This document shows positions 15,301 through 27,300 of a DNA stretch of 64,000 nucleotides, piece after piece. Position 1 is the first letter of the stretch. Each line of letters starts with the position of its first letter. The notes under the pieces were generated by a model. That model saw only the letters and a program-made list of their open reading frames with translations, was not told the DNA's origin and did no database searches. Made by a program: the position numbers and the translations under genes. This DNA is from Primulina eburnea (lineage: Eukaryota; Streptophyta; Magnoliopsida; Lamiales; Gesneriaceae), in the NCBI RefSeq assembly GCF_022965805.1, contig NC_133101.1, positions 4,836,001-4,900,000 of the forward strand. Direction: 5' to 3'.

Positions 15301-18300
15301 CCTTAATAAGATGATGAGTGTTTTTTTTTTTATAGGAAACCATACTTATATTATAAAATATCCATGGAACTAAAAGTTTTACAGAAGTGCGGATGAGTAA
15401 TCCGCATCATTAATTTAAACTAAAAACAATCTTCAAGACAGTATAAACTTCCAGTCCCTAACAATATCTGAAATGGAGAAGTGATTAAACTCCTTTAGCT
15501 TTATTGTCCAAGTCGCAACCCTGAATTTGATCAACTCCTAAACTTCTTCCGTGGACGCAATCTTGTCTTTAAAAATTCTGTTATTTCTCTCGAGACATAT
15601 AGACCAAAAAGTGCAATGAATGATCAAAAGCCAGAATCTGTTGTCTTTTACCGCTGCTGGAAATTCAAGCTCAATAATGAACATGTTTCGTGCTCTTCTC
15701 GGAAAGATCCACTAAAAACTCAACTCTTTCATCATCTTTATCCATATTCCTCGCGCAAAGGAACAATGTACTAGTAAGTGATCCTGGTCTTCCCCCTGGT
15801 TTTGGCATAAAGTGCGCCATTGCGGACATAACGCACAGCTTGAGGAGTGTTGCTCTTGCAGTTACAGTTTACACTGTTTGGAATGCAAGGGATCGTGTTG
15901 TGTTCGAGAGTGAGAAGCCGGATGTTGAAGCCATAGTTAAGAATATTAAAATTTTATGTTTTTGTTGTATTCCCACTGCGATTTCAGTTATTGATGATTT
16001 GAAGTAGCGTAGGCAGGGTTTCGAACACATGGTAACTTTTCTCCTGGGGATGCTCAGTGTAGTTTTACACACACTATCTTTTTACCTTATTTAATGGAAG
16101 TAATTTCATTAAAAAAACAACTCTAAACAATTAACTCAAAAATTAATGGCAATGTTTGGCAACATTACAATACACTCTTCAATACAATTACCAAAAATAT
16201 TATCTTATTTATATATCTTTCAACATAATCATTACTTTTCATTGAACATCCCATCAATTCCCAAAATTATTAAGTTATTAATTATATTCTAATTCAATCA
16301 ATATAAATAATTCTTTAAATATTAAAATACATTATATATCATTCAAATATCTAATCTAATAAATATAAATATCATGTAACATCACTCACCAAGTTCTTTC
16401 ACAATATATCTGCTGGCTATTTTGATAAAAAAAAATCAAATATAAATCACATTTTCCACCAGTCTCCAAAAACAAATTCTCCAAAACCATTTTCCCGAAC
16501 TACTAAAAAACACTACAAACATAACCAACATTCCAAAAGATTCAACAGAACCATACCAAAATACAATTATAATAAAAAGTAAATGAACACAAAAAATCGG
16601 TAATATTAGTCCTCAAGTATGTCTTGATTGAGAATGCAAATCTTGATTCAAAACTCAAACTTATGAACTTCAAGCTGACCGTGAACCGAATATGAAACCC
16701 AATCATTTGTTTCAATATATTTTAATATCTTAAAGTATAATATATATATATGAGGAAAATATAGCATCAGGTTTTCGTGCATGTATGCTCTATTTTCCTC
16801 ATCTTTTATCACTTACGACCTCCGTCTTCACCCTTTTGAATCTCAACTCCTTTTTCCACTCTAAATCTAATCTACATCTTTCAAATATTGGATGTGTTTC
16901 TTCCCCAAAACCCATCCTCGTCTTTAACATATTCACATATTTTGTACGAATTTTTTGTTGCATATCTGGCACGAGATTTTTTTTACTTCATGTTATCGTT
17001 GTGCCAAATTTTTTTGTGTATGCTTGTCGCACAAGAGAGAATTCAATATTCTTGCTTCTTCAGTGATTATCTTCTCCATTTTGTAATTTGGGGCTAGGCA
17101 ATATACCCAAAGATGATAGGCTGGGCAGCATACCTAAAGAGGATAGTTTCGGTACGTCTAAAATCTGTACATCATAAATTACAGCTCTTGTTTTCAATTT
17201 GTTCAACTACATTTCATATTTCTATTATTTCCGTACTGAAATTATAATCGAAAGTAAAAATTTCTACCGTTAAAAACTCAAAAGTAATGATTCAAACTGC
17301 CGTTGACATAGTTCAAAATATTGGAATTCGGGTTTGAGTGTAATGAGCGGAACTCAATCTTGAAGCTAGTTCGAGCATAAGTCGAGCTCAAAGCTTGTGA
17401 TAATATAAAACGAAGAAAAAATGGCACGTTGTACAATGGGAAAGAGAAAATCCAGTAAATATCATACCTTTTCTGGATCATGCAAAGCAAGCCAAATGCT
17501 TGTTGCAATCTCCACATTCTGAGGTATTGAACAATTGGAAACAGAAGGAATGCACCTGACGGCATTTAAGCAAGCCATTTTTACATGAATATCTTTAGCA
17601 TAAATACCGTATAGAGCCTGTCAAAAAATATGCAAAAATAGAATTAGCATGGAGGCAAAAGTGACGGTCTTTCGAAGTGTACAAAAAATAAGGTCATACT
17701 GGTGCCACTTCATCTGGTTGCAAACCAAGACACAATTCATTCAACGCTGGCCCAATGGATGTTTGGTAAGCAGGGGCAACACCTAGAACATGGTACAACA
17801 CCTGAAGAATACAGCATAAGAACATAAATAACTAGAAATTCACTTGCCAAAATGCAGCGTGCTTAGATAAAAGTGGTCCCAACTGAAAGCATTCGAATCC
17901 TTGGTAGAGGTAAAATTGGATCCATGTGCAAGAAAAGTATCTTGAGGACATCATCGTGAAGACCTGTCTTCTTGGGACAGAAGAGTATCCTTTCAATTAC
18001 CTGAAAAAATTGATTAGTGATTAATTGTGTGATATAACAAAAGATAATAAAGAAGTAATAGACAAGTACCGGAAAAATAAATGCAAATGAGTCCACAGGA
18101 AGGGGTCCAGATTTGCAAGAAATGGATAAACCATTGACTAGGCGATCAAAAAGACTTAAATACGGTGCTCCATTCTCCCCTCCTTCGCCAACAGGTGGAA
18201 GTAACTCCCACAAGATGTTAATTTCTTCTATGGCAATTAGTCGTAATGCAGTTGCAATCTCTAGAGCCCAATTGCAAAGAGGATCAACAGTGCATTTTGA

Positions 18301-21300
18301 AAGTTTCATCAAGGACTCAAAGGCAGCTCCACCAACAATTGGTGAACGCAGCAAAGGATTGACAAACTTAACCTGAAAATTTATGAAATTTAAATTGGTA
18401 CAACCTCATTATGTAATAGCAACCCATTCTCATGAGCTGCAAGACTTGGGGAATGCATTATTATAATAAGCACAAATGATTTTTCGACCAAAATATATGC
18501 CCTAGCATCCAACAATCTCACTTCTTCAAAAATCCTTACTATAATCTCGAACACTGCTAAATTAAATCACAAACAGATATTTTACTGAACAGCATATCTT
18601 GGAACAAGCTGTCTGTTAAGTTAATTCTAGCACAAGTATGAGGATCTAGCAGACAACTTGAATCATCAAAGGAAACTAACCGCACAAGGAAGTTGACTGT
18701 GCATAAAAATGGGATTAGCTAGGGCCATTTCTTCCAAAGCTTTCAGCATCAAAGAAATATGCTGCTGCACAGCAACGACCTTTTCACGGATTTGTCCCTC
18801 TTCCCTAAGCTGCACTTCACGAGCTTCTTCTTTTGCAGTTTTATTCTTCTCTGGACAAATTAAAAGACGAGAAAAAGATATACTTCAAGAGAAAATGTGA
18901 CTAAATTGGCACAATAAGCGAAAGCGAAGAAAGGACTTGCCAGGTTTCCTGATCGATTTTGCCAAATCCTTTTTCCCAGCACCAGAAACCTCTTTATTCT
19001 GGGTGCCCCGTCTTGTAGAATGATTTGAGCTGACACCAATTTGATTAGTGTTTGTTTGGTCCTGAAATTAATCACCTAATTGTTAGAACCTCAAGTGTAA
19101 ACATCAAGAATATTTTAATTTGCAACTTCACAAGCTATTACCATGCTGTCATCATTATCATATATTCGGAAACGACCTTTTGCCTGTCTCACATTCTTGG
19201 AGACAACAGACTCCGCAACATAAACACCTCGTTCACTTGAAAGCATTCCCTCAGGTGTACAAAAGATCTGATATGGTATGAGAACATTAGCAAACAGAAG
19301 TTTGTTCACCAAACATCATCAACAAGAAAACACATTTTGCAAAATGTTGACAGAAGAGTTGGTACCAACAAGCCTTTCTTGGTACCAACAAGCCTTTCTC
19401 CCACTAAGTGGGGGAGGCTCTGAGGATCTTCCTCTCCATCACCTACTATATGCTAATCTACATTTAAATGAATTTTATCCTATTTTATAGTTGCTAACCA
19501 AATTACCAAGTCTTTTATTTTCTCTCTGATAACTTAGCAACCAGATCCATGCGTTTGTTGTGTCGTGATGAACTAGATTTTTGACAGTGCTTAGCTTGAT
19601 TGTCACAATACATGAGTGAAGACTCTTCGTCTTGAGTTCTTAGTTCCAAGAGTCTCTAAAGACACATTCCCTCGAAAATTTGATGAGTCGTAGCTCTGAA
19701 TTTTGCTTGACCACAGCTCCTTGAAATGGGGTTTGATACACTTGTTAAAAAACAAATTGTCATGTATGATGTCTGAGAGATCATGAGTTTCCCACGAGCC
19801 TCTAATATCAACCTTTGTCAACTGGCATGTTATTTTTCCCATATCCTAGTTTGATGTTTGGATCCATGGCGTGTCCACAGACTTGCATCGAGCATTCCTG
19901 TTTCTCTTAGAAAATCAAGGACATATTATTGTTGAGAGACTGATATGACATCTTTTGTTCAAATCACTTCCATTCCCACGAAGAACTCAAGTGTTCCAAG
20001 ATCTTTGTTCTCGAATTTTTCCACGACGGTTCTTAAGCCTGTCCATTTCTTCTATGTCCCCTATAAGAACAATGTCTTTGACATAGATAATAAGGACAAA
20101 TCATTCTCCTCGTATTGAACGCTTGATGAAGAGGTATAATCTGCCTGATACTTTATATACTATATGTTCCTAAAAAGCTCTTCACTGCCTTAGAGAACAG
20201 TCTCCTAGTATTCAGTATCATAGGATAGTGTTTGGAACCAATCATGCTTTGAACCTCACACACTCCCATCACACTTTTTTTTTTATAGGAAACATAATAT
20301 TTTATATAATGGATATTTTAGTACAATAATAGCGGATGAGTGATCCGCGAGTTCTAATATCAAAACATTTTCGTCAAACCATTAAAAACTTCAAATCCCT
20401 AACAACATCTGATATTGGTAGATGATCTAGCCCTTTGATTCTTGTAGTTGTAGTCGCAACTCTGAACTTAATGATCTTTCATAATTGGCATACACCGGCG
20501 CTTTTATCTTTGAAAATTCTGTCATTCCTCTCTAACCAGATTGTCCAAAAAGTGAACTGAACTATGATGTACCATAAAGTGCTGAATCTGCTCCTCGAAT
20601 AGAAACCCGGTTCGATAATGAACATGTCTCTTGCCCTCTGTGGGAAAACCCATTGACATCTGAACTCTTGCATAACCAAACTCCATAAACATCGTGAGTA
20701 AGAACAATGCATTAACAAATGGTCCTGAGTCTCTTCGTCTTTCTTGCATAATGTGCACCATTGAGGGCTTATTGCGCAATTTGGCCATCTTCTTTGCACC
20801 GAGTCTGTTGTAGGAATTTTACACAGTGCAACCGTCCACGAAAAAAAATTGAACCTTTTGTGGGACAGGAACTTTCCATATATGAGCATAATAAGGGAAG
20901 AAAGGAAATTGTCGGGTAGGAAAGAAAGAGTCGTATAAAGACTTCACCGAGAACAGACCCGATGAATCCCCCAACCAGACCCTGTAGTCCTCAATACCTA
21001 ACTGAACCCTGACCGAATCTAACACACCTAAAAGAATAACGAACTCTACCCATCTCTAAGTCGTTGAGATCTCTCCTAAAACACACATCCCATCTAAAGG
21101 ATTGTCTACCTTCTACATTGACCATCTCTAAAAAGCATTGGATAGGTTTATTTGACTGAGTGCAGAGTCTGAACAAAGAAGGAAAACGAACTTTGAAAGA
21201 CCGACCATCTCCCCCCCCCCCACTCATCCTCCCAAAAACGTATAAAATTTCCCCCCATGTAAGAATCAAGATAACCACCGTTGATATTGGTGATTGTAGG

Positions 21301-24300
21301 TATATAAGAGTCATGAGTAGTCTGAGTTTGAATGACATCCCAAACTGAAGTTCTTTAATGTACTCTCCCCCTTCGTGATAGTCTTGGGACTTGGAGTAGT
21401 ACGATTGTTGCTAAAAAAGGTGACATCCATGGAGTTTGCTAACTATTCAATGTGGACAAAGGCTAAGCATATAAACAATTTAAGATGAATGGTGGAAATC
21501 ACGTGACTTTCTCAATAAATTTAAAGGTCGTGATTAGGAGTATGGAAATTCAGAACACGTGATGGAATTTTATTGTTTTTTTTTATAAGAAACATAAATA
21601 TATTATTAATTTTAGAGTTTTACAGTACAAGAAGGGGAAGTGAACATCAGGGACATAGCAACCTCCAGGGCCGCCTGTTTTTCTCTTAGCAATCCCATTG
21701 TATTCAGGGATGTCAACAAAAGAACTTCGATAAATTATTCCTAAATGTTGAGATAACAATTATTAATTACCCATAGTTATTTAAAGTGTGCAGGTCACTA
21801 AGGCACGGAGGTGTCATGGAGCCTTAGGCGCAAAGAACAAGGCGAGATGCCCAAAACGCACTAAGCATAGATATATACAAAGTTGATTTAACAGCAACAA
21901 AAATATATTTCGCAAACTATTAAACAAAAAGAGAGACTCTGTCACTGAAATTAGAGACAACCGGCTGGAACAGTAGAAAGAATGAGAAGACGTACACAGC
22001 CTGCTGGAACAGTAGAGGGAAAAGGAAAACGAAAAGGAAAATTAAGGGCTGCTGCAACCCTGACCCTGAACGTTATTTGTGAAAACTGAAAAGTAAAAAC
22101 AAAACACGGATGCAAGAATGTCCGGCTTATTGGTCTTACAATTAGGTTTCAAAAATAAAATTTTAAAAAGCAATTGGTCTGTTTCATGAAGAGCTCATGA
22201 GTTCTGCAAATGAGTCAAAAAGTGCACGCCTTATGCAAGGGCTGCACCTTCGTCATGGGTAGCGTCTAGGCCCAGCCAGGTGCTTGCCTTTTACAACTAC
22301 CTAATCACCCAAAATAAATTTGAAACATTATTTTGCATTATCTGTTTTGAAATCTGGGATCTTTGTTTTGTATTGTGTTTGGACCATGGCACTTAAATTT
22401 TTAAAGATTTGGCCAACTTCAGATTTTTTTCATGAGAGATATCAAGGTGATTCTTGTGTGATCATCAACAGAAGATACACGTTAGACACCAAATACGTTC
22501 TAGTGGTGTTTTCTAATTTTATTTTTTTTTTTGATTAAAGACTATTTTGATTAAAGACTAATAGTTTTCTAATATTAGATAACCCCACAAAAATGACCGA
22601 GTCATAAAAATGGATGTGACACGAAGATAGCACGGTATTCTAGAAATCGAATGCCTGAAAAAATTTCGCATAAAGTTGAAAAGGTCCATCTCAGGATCAT
22701 ATTTACAAGTCAAGACTATTAATTGTGCCCATGAAAATGGCCATTCATGAAGAACAAAAAAATATCAGGATTCGGGTAATACAACTATTAATTCAGGGAA
22801 AACATGCCAAATTTATTAGCCACTTCTCATAGAAAAACATAACCCTTTCATGAGCAAAAGCAAAAACTCAGAATGCAAGATGAACGAATCCATAGCATAG
22901 AAATTCTGAGTGCAACTATATGGATATCAGCAGTCAAACAACCATGATCATAAATATAATGTTCAATAAAGAAGAAACAAATTTCAAGAACCTGTTACAT
23001 ACCAGTAGCATAGGAACTTTTTTAGATGATAGCAACAAAGAGAGAAATTATGTTAAGAAAATGACCTGAATATCAATTTCTGAGAGAGCGTCGTGCGTAC
23101 GCAGATCTGGGAGATTGATAAAGTGCTGCCAAATGGGGGACACAGTAACGCATAAAAAGATCGTAAAACGGGGACGTTCATGAAAGATTATAGGAGAATT
23201 AAAAAAAAATTAAGGTAACCTTTTCAAACTGTGCATAGGTATCTCCCGGTATAATGGACATCAACGTTGACAATGAATTTATAGCCCCTTCTTGATCGAG
23301 ATAATTTGGGCTCATCAATCCCTTTGAACCTAATAAGCCCTTCCAAACCCAAACGATATTGAAACAAAGTTACTATGAATAAAAAAAGTCGGTAACGATA
23401 CGTAAAATATTCCCAGTACGTGTCTTCCTTGATCAAAAAGAAAAGGTTCGTGATAAGTTTTACATTATGACAAGGCATCTAAAATCATTTGATACGTGAT
23501 GATTTGTTCATCATTGATAACATGAACATTAACTTCCATAGAATGAGTAAATAAACATAGCAGCAATATAAGTACATAAAAAATAAGTCAACAGAAACAA
23601 ATTTCAAAAAGTAAACAGCAATAAAAAAAACAAAGTGGAAGGTGATAGTTTCAACTGAAAAGACAAACAGTTGGGTCCTCGTTAAGCACATTTAGCCACT
23701 TAGACCAACTTTTGAGAATAGTTCCAAACGATAGTTATTCATTATAGTACAGAGCAACGGAGAGTGATAAAGAGCAACAGGATGGTTATTTTTTTCTTTT
23801 AAGAAAAATAGAATTGTTAATATAAATGTGGGATCGTGCCTGAAGATTATCTGATAAAATAATTTAAACTTGTTTAAAAAACATTTTTTGGTTAAAACAT
23901 AAATAATAATAGACTATTTTGGAAATTGTTTGAAATTTTTGATTAAAAGTGATTGTTATGTCCGAAGATGTGAAAAGGAAGAAACATATTTTTAAGAAAA
24001 TAAAAGAAATAAAAATAATCATTAGTGTTTATTTTGTCAGATGGAAATGGTTTCGGAAACCAAAGCAAACAAGGACTAAAAGAGTATTGGACAATCTGGA
24101 CAGTAAGCAGTGTTAGCAAGAAGTAAGGAACATTCACCTTACACAAGTCAGCCACACTAGTTGTAACACGACCAATCACATCAAAACCAAACTTCTGCAA
24201 ACACTTTTGCACCCTCTGAAAAATAAAATAATTTCAGCAACATGGTTAAATATGATATTTACAACTGTTTCATGCCAAAAAAAATTAATCATGGCAGTTA

Positions 24301-27300
24301 TAGAATATATAGATCCAAAATTGGCATATCCTGTGAAACATAAGGAAATCTGTTTTAATTCATATTTAACTTCCACCACCCATCCACCTCAATCCCCCTG
24401 CCAATGCCCCCAACCTCAAAAAAAATCAGAAGGATAGAATTTTTTTTACATTTTGACTGGCACACAGTTGATTGCTTGTTGGTTAATATAAAAAAGTTGT
24501 GAAGCTCAACAAAATTAAGAAATAGAGAATATACCCTCCAAACCACATCCTTTTTTCCTGTCCCTACGAGGTATGGATGATGTGAGCAAAACAGGAGCTG
24601 CAGGCAAGCATCTGGGGAAGCAGCAAATACTGCAGGCGCAATTGCAACTAAAACCTTCACCAAAACTTCAACTGATGGAAGGAATGGAACTTGTGAATCC
24701 ACCGGAATTTCTGCTTCACTGGATACCAGATAATTTTACAAGGATCAGTGCCATCAGAATATAACAAATAAAACAGGGTAGAAAATAAAGAAAGATACAC
24801 CAAGAAAGAAGCAACTCGATGAGACAAAGGTAAGAATGAATTAGTCTTTCAACGAACAACTATTGAAATAACCAAAGGTATCAAACATTCATCAATTAAA
24901 AGGGCACCAAAAAGAAACACTCATAGAAAACAAAAGAGGAGTGACCAATTAAATATCTCAAGGTACCATGGGAGGCAATCCCAGGAACTTTGACTTTTGG
25001 GAACCCGTGCTTTCCAAGATGTCTAAAAAACTAGCAAGCTGGTAAAAAACGTTTCAATCAAAGGGGGTCATCAAACATTGATAGCGTCAGTCTTTAGTGC
25101 GATGCCAACGTACTTCATGTCTCTCTTTAAAATGCCACTTCAAAAAGCATCAAAAAATTATGAGGGATTTTTTGTAGGACGGAGCCGATGGGGAGGTGCA
25201 TTGTCATGTGGTTGCTTAGGATCAAGCTTGTAAACCACAAGATAGGGGGAATTGGGTTCGGGGAATATTTGTTTGAGGAAAAAGGCACTTCTAGGGAAAT
25301 GGTGGGGGTGTCTCGTCTATCAAAAAGCGTTTTCCATCTCTGTTTCAGATCTCCTTGGTTCTTAACAAACCTATCAGCAATTTCATCAGTGTCGTGGACT
25401 ATGGTTAATTCCAACTTTTCCTGAGATGTGTGTTTTAGAAGGGCTTTAAATGAGGTCGAAATTGCTGAGTTCGATACTCTACTAGGGGTCTTAGATAACG
25501 TTCCTTTGGAGGTGGGTAGGGAGGACTTTAGGGTTTGGTTGAGGGACTCTTCAGGGTCTTTTTCTGTTAGTTCTTTTTATGAGTCTTTTTTTTCCGATCA
25601 GCAACTTCCCTTATTTCCCGTATCCCATATAAGGTTCAAGTTTTCTCGTGGAATGTGGCTTTGAGAAAACTGCTGGCTTGTGATTCTTTACAAAAGAGAT
25701 GGCCTAATTGTGCTTTATGTCCGAACTGGTGTAGCCTATGCCAGAACAAAGAGGAGGATCGAGATCATTTACTTTTGCATTGTTTGTTCACGAGCGGAAT
25801 TTGGAACAAAGTATTGTAGGAATTGGGTTTGAAGTGGATCTTTCCAAGAACGGTGCATGATATGTTTCTTTTAGAGCCAGGATAATCCTATCGGGAGGAA
25901 AAGTAGGTGTTTTTGGTATGTGGCAGTTTATTGCTTATTTTGGTCAATTTGGTCGAAGCAAAACAAAAGAATTTTACTGACATAGCAGATTTTATAGATG
26001 AGGTTTGAAAGAAGATCAAATTCAGGGTCGCTAGTTGGACGACAAAGTTTGCAGAGTTTAAACATCTACTTATCTCAGATGTAGTGAGGGATTGGAAATT
26101 TCTATGTTATTGACGAAAATGTAGTAGTTTTCTTTCCTTATGGCTTTTGCGGATTTCTCATCCACCTACTTGTACTTTGTTTTCTTATTTAACAAAAATT
26201 TGTTTCCAATAAAAAGAAAGATTCAAACACTTGTGAATCATAGATGGCCTCAGTAAAAATGAAAGAGACTAGAATAACTACGCATATTTGAGACTGATAT
26301 GTATCGAAAATTAGAGATAGTGCTTGGATGGTATGTTTTAAAAGGTTGTTTGACTAGTAATGAAATAATATTGAGTGGGAAATTGGTAAAAGTACAATGG
26401 ATTTTGAAAAATGATTTGATATGTGGACTGGAAAACATGAAAACCTAAGTTATCAAAATGAGGTTGATGAACATTTTTTTTATATAAAAAATGATATTAT
26501 ATTAACTAAAGCTATTAATCACAAAAAGTGGACAGGCAGATGAAAATTTTAAAAATAGGTAAAATAAATGTTAGTGGGAACTTGGAAATGCGTTAACTTT
26601 CAAATTTTGAGAGAAAATCTTAAAATGAGAAAGCGAAACAAACATAGCCATGATGTTTTGCTGCTAGAAGCTTACATTTTGACTGACATAATACTCAACC
26701 CAAACTTGTCATTGAAACTTAAAATATTTTAGCATCTTTTTTTTTCAAACACGTCCTAGACTCATCATCTAATCCCATTAAGTTTGACGTTCTTGCCATA
26801 CGTGCATGATCATGTGCATTCTCTGCAGCCATGCAAGTTAAATATGTCGACGGTAATCATGATTCATGTGATTGAGAAGATTCATGAAACCATCATTGTA
26901 ATGCTATTAAATCTAATTGAAGATTTCTTCTCAGTTATTGGACATATGTTGTGCTTTGATAGGAAACAAACTAAAGAACAAGATAACAAAACTTAGTATT
27001 CTAGTCATTTTTAAAATTTTCAAGAAAATAAAACAAGATTACCCTATCAATTTCGATACATGAAGAAAACAAACCATCCTCACTAATTCTGAATACGGAA
27101 ACTCGGTGCGACTAATTGAAAACGAAGGCAGAGGATTTCCCGGAAAATGGGAAAATAGCAACCGCCAGTTCTACTTGGATTTGATATTGAACATTTTGGT
27201 GCAGATATGAGCATCGACAATCTAAAACCATTGTTATAAAAAATAACAAATAACAAAGATAATAAAAGTCCAGCTTTCATCAGAACCAAAAGTATACAGC

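Larger units (their letters stand above)
9786..16117 (+). mobile_element. Near full-length L1-type LINE, broken by three nested insertions
   Basis: ORF1 runs from about 10181 to 11470. It holds a DUF4283-type region ([20 protein letters not shown], then [16 protein letters not shown]) and, in another frame near 11022, a CX2CX4HX4C zinc knuckle, so ORF1 is frameshifted. ORF2 begins near 11730 with an endonuclease domain ([15 protein letters not shown]), then a reverse transcriptase ([50 protein letters not shown]) and a zf-RVT module ending with [14 protein letters not shown]. The 3' end is A-rich at 16111-16117. The gene runs antisense to GCN1. Stops and frameshifts make it inactive. The 5' end is approximate: AACTCTA at about 9776 may pair with AACTCTA after the tail as a weak target-site duplication. 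Confidence 0.85.
6275..17467 (-). other. GCN1 intron 22, 11.2 kb, packed with transposons
   Basis: The donor at 17467 follows the codons ending in LHDPEK and the acceptor at 6275 precedes [17 protein letters not shown]; both match GCN1 and the phase is kept. The intron holds, left to right, an AACGG-rich unclassified stretch at about 6665-7290, a hAT relic (7838-9132), a 5'-truncated LINE (about 9187-9534), a 6.3 kb LINE with nested inserts (about 9786-16117), then AT-rich sequence to 17467 without recognised coding content. Confidence 0.9.
19268..23065 (-). other. GCN1 intron 15, 3.8 kb, with LINE inside copia relic
   Basis: It lies between exon 15 ([20 protein letters not shown]) and exon 16 ([17 protein letters not shown]). 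It contains a 20-bp tandem duplication TTGGTACCAACAAGCCTTTC at 19359-19398, Ty1/copia remnants (about 19830-20275 and 21246-21430), a LINE (20276-21245), a further T-run-led tail at about 21575 and a CCTTAGGCG-type repeat near 21780-22300. The remainder is AT-rich. Confidence 0.75.
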
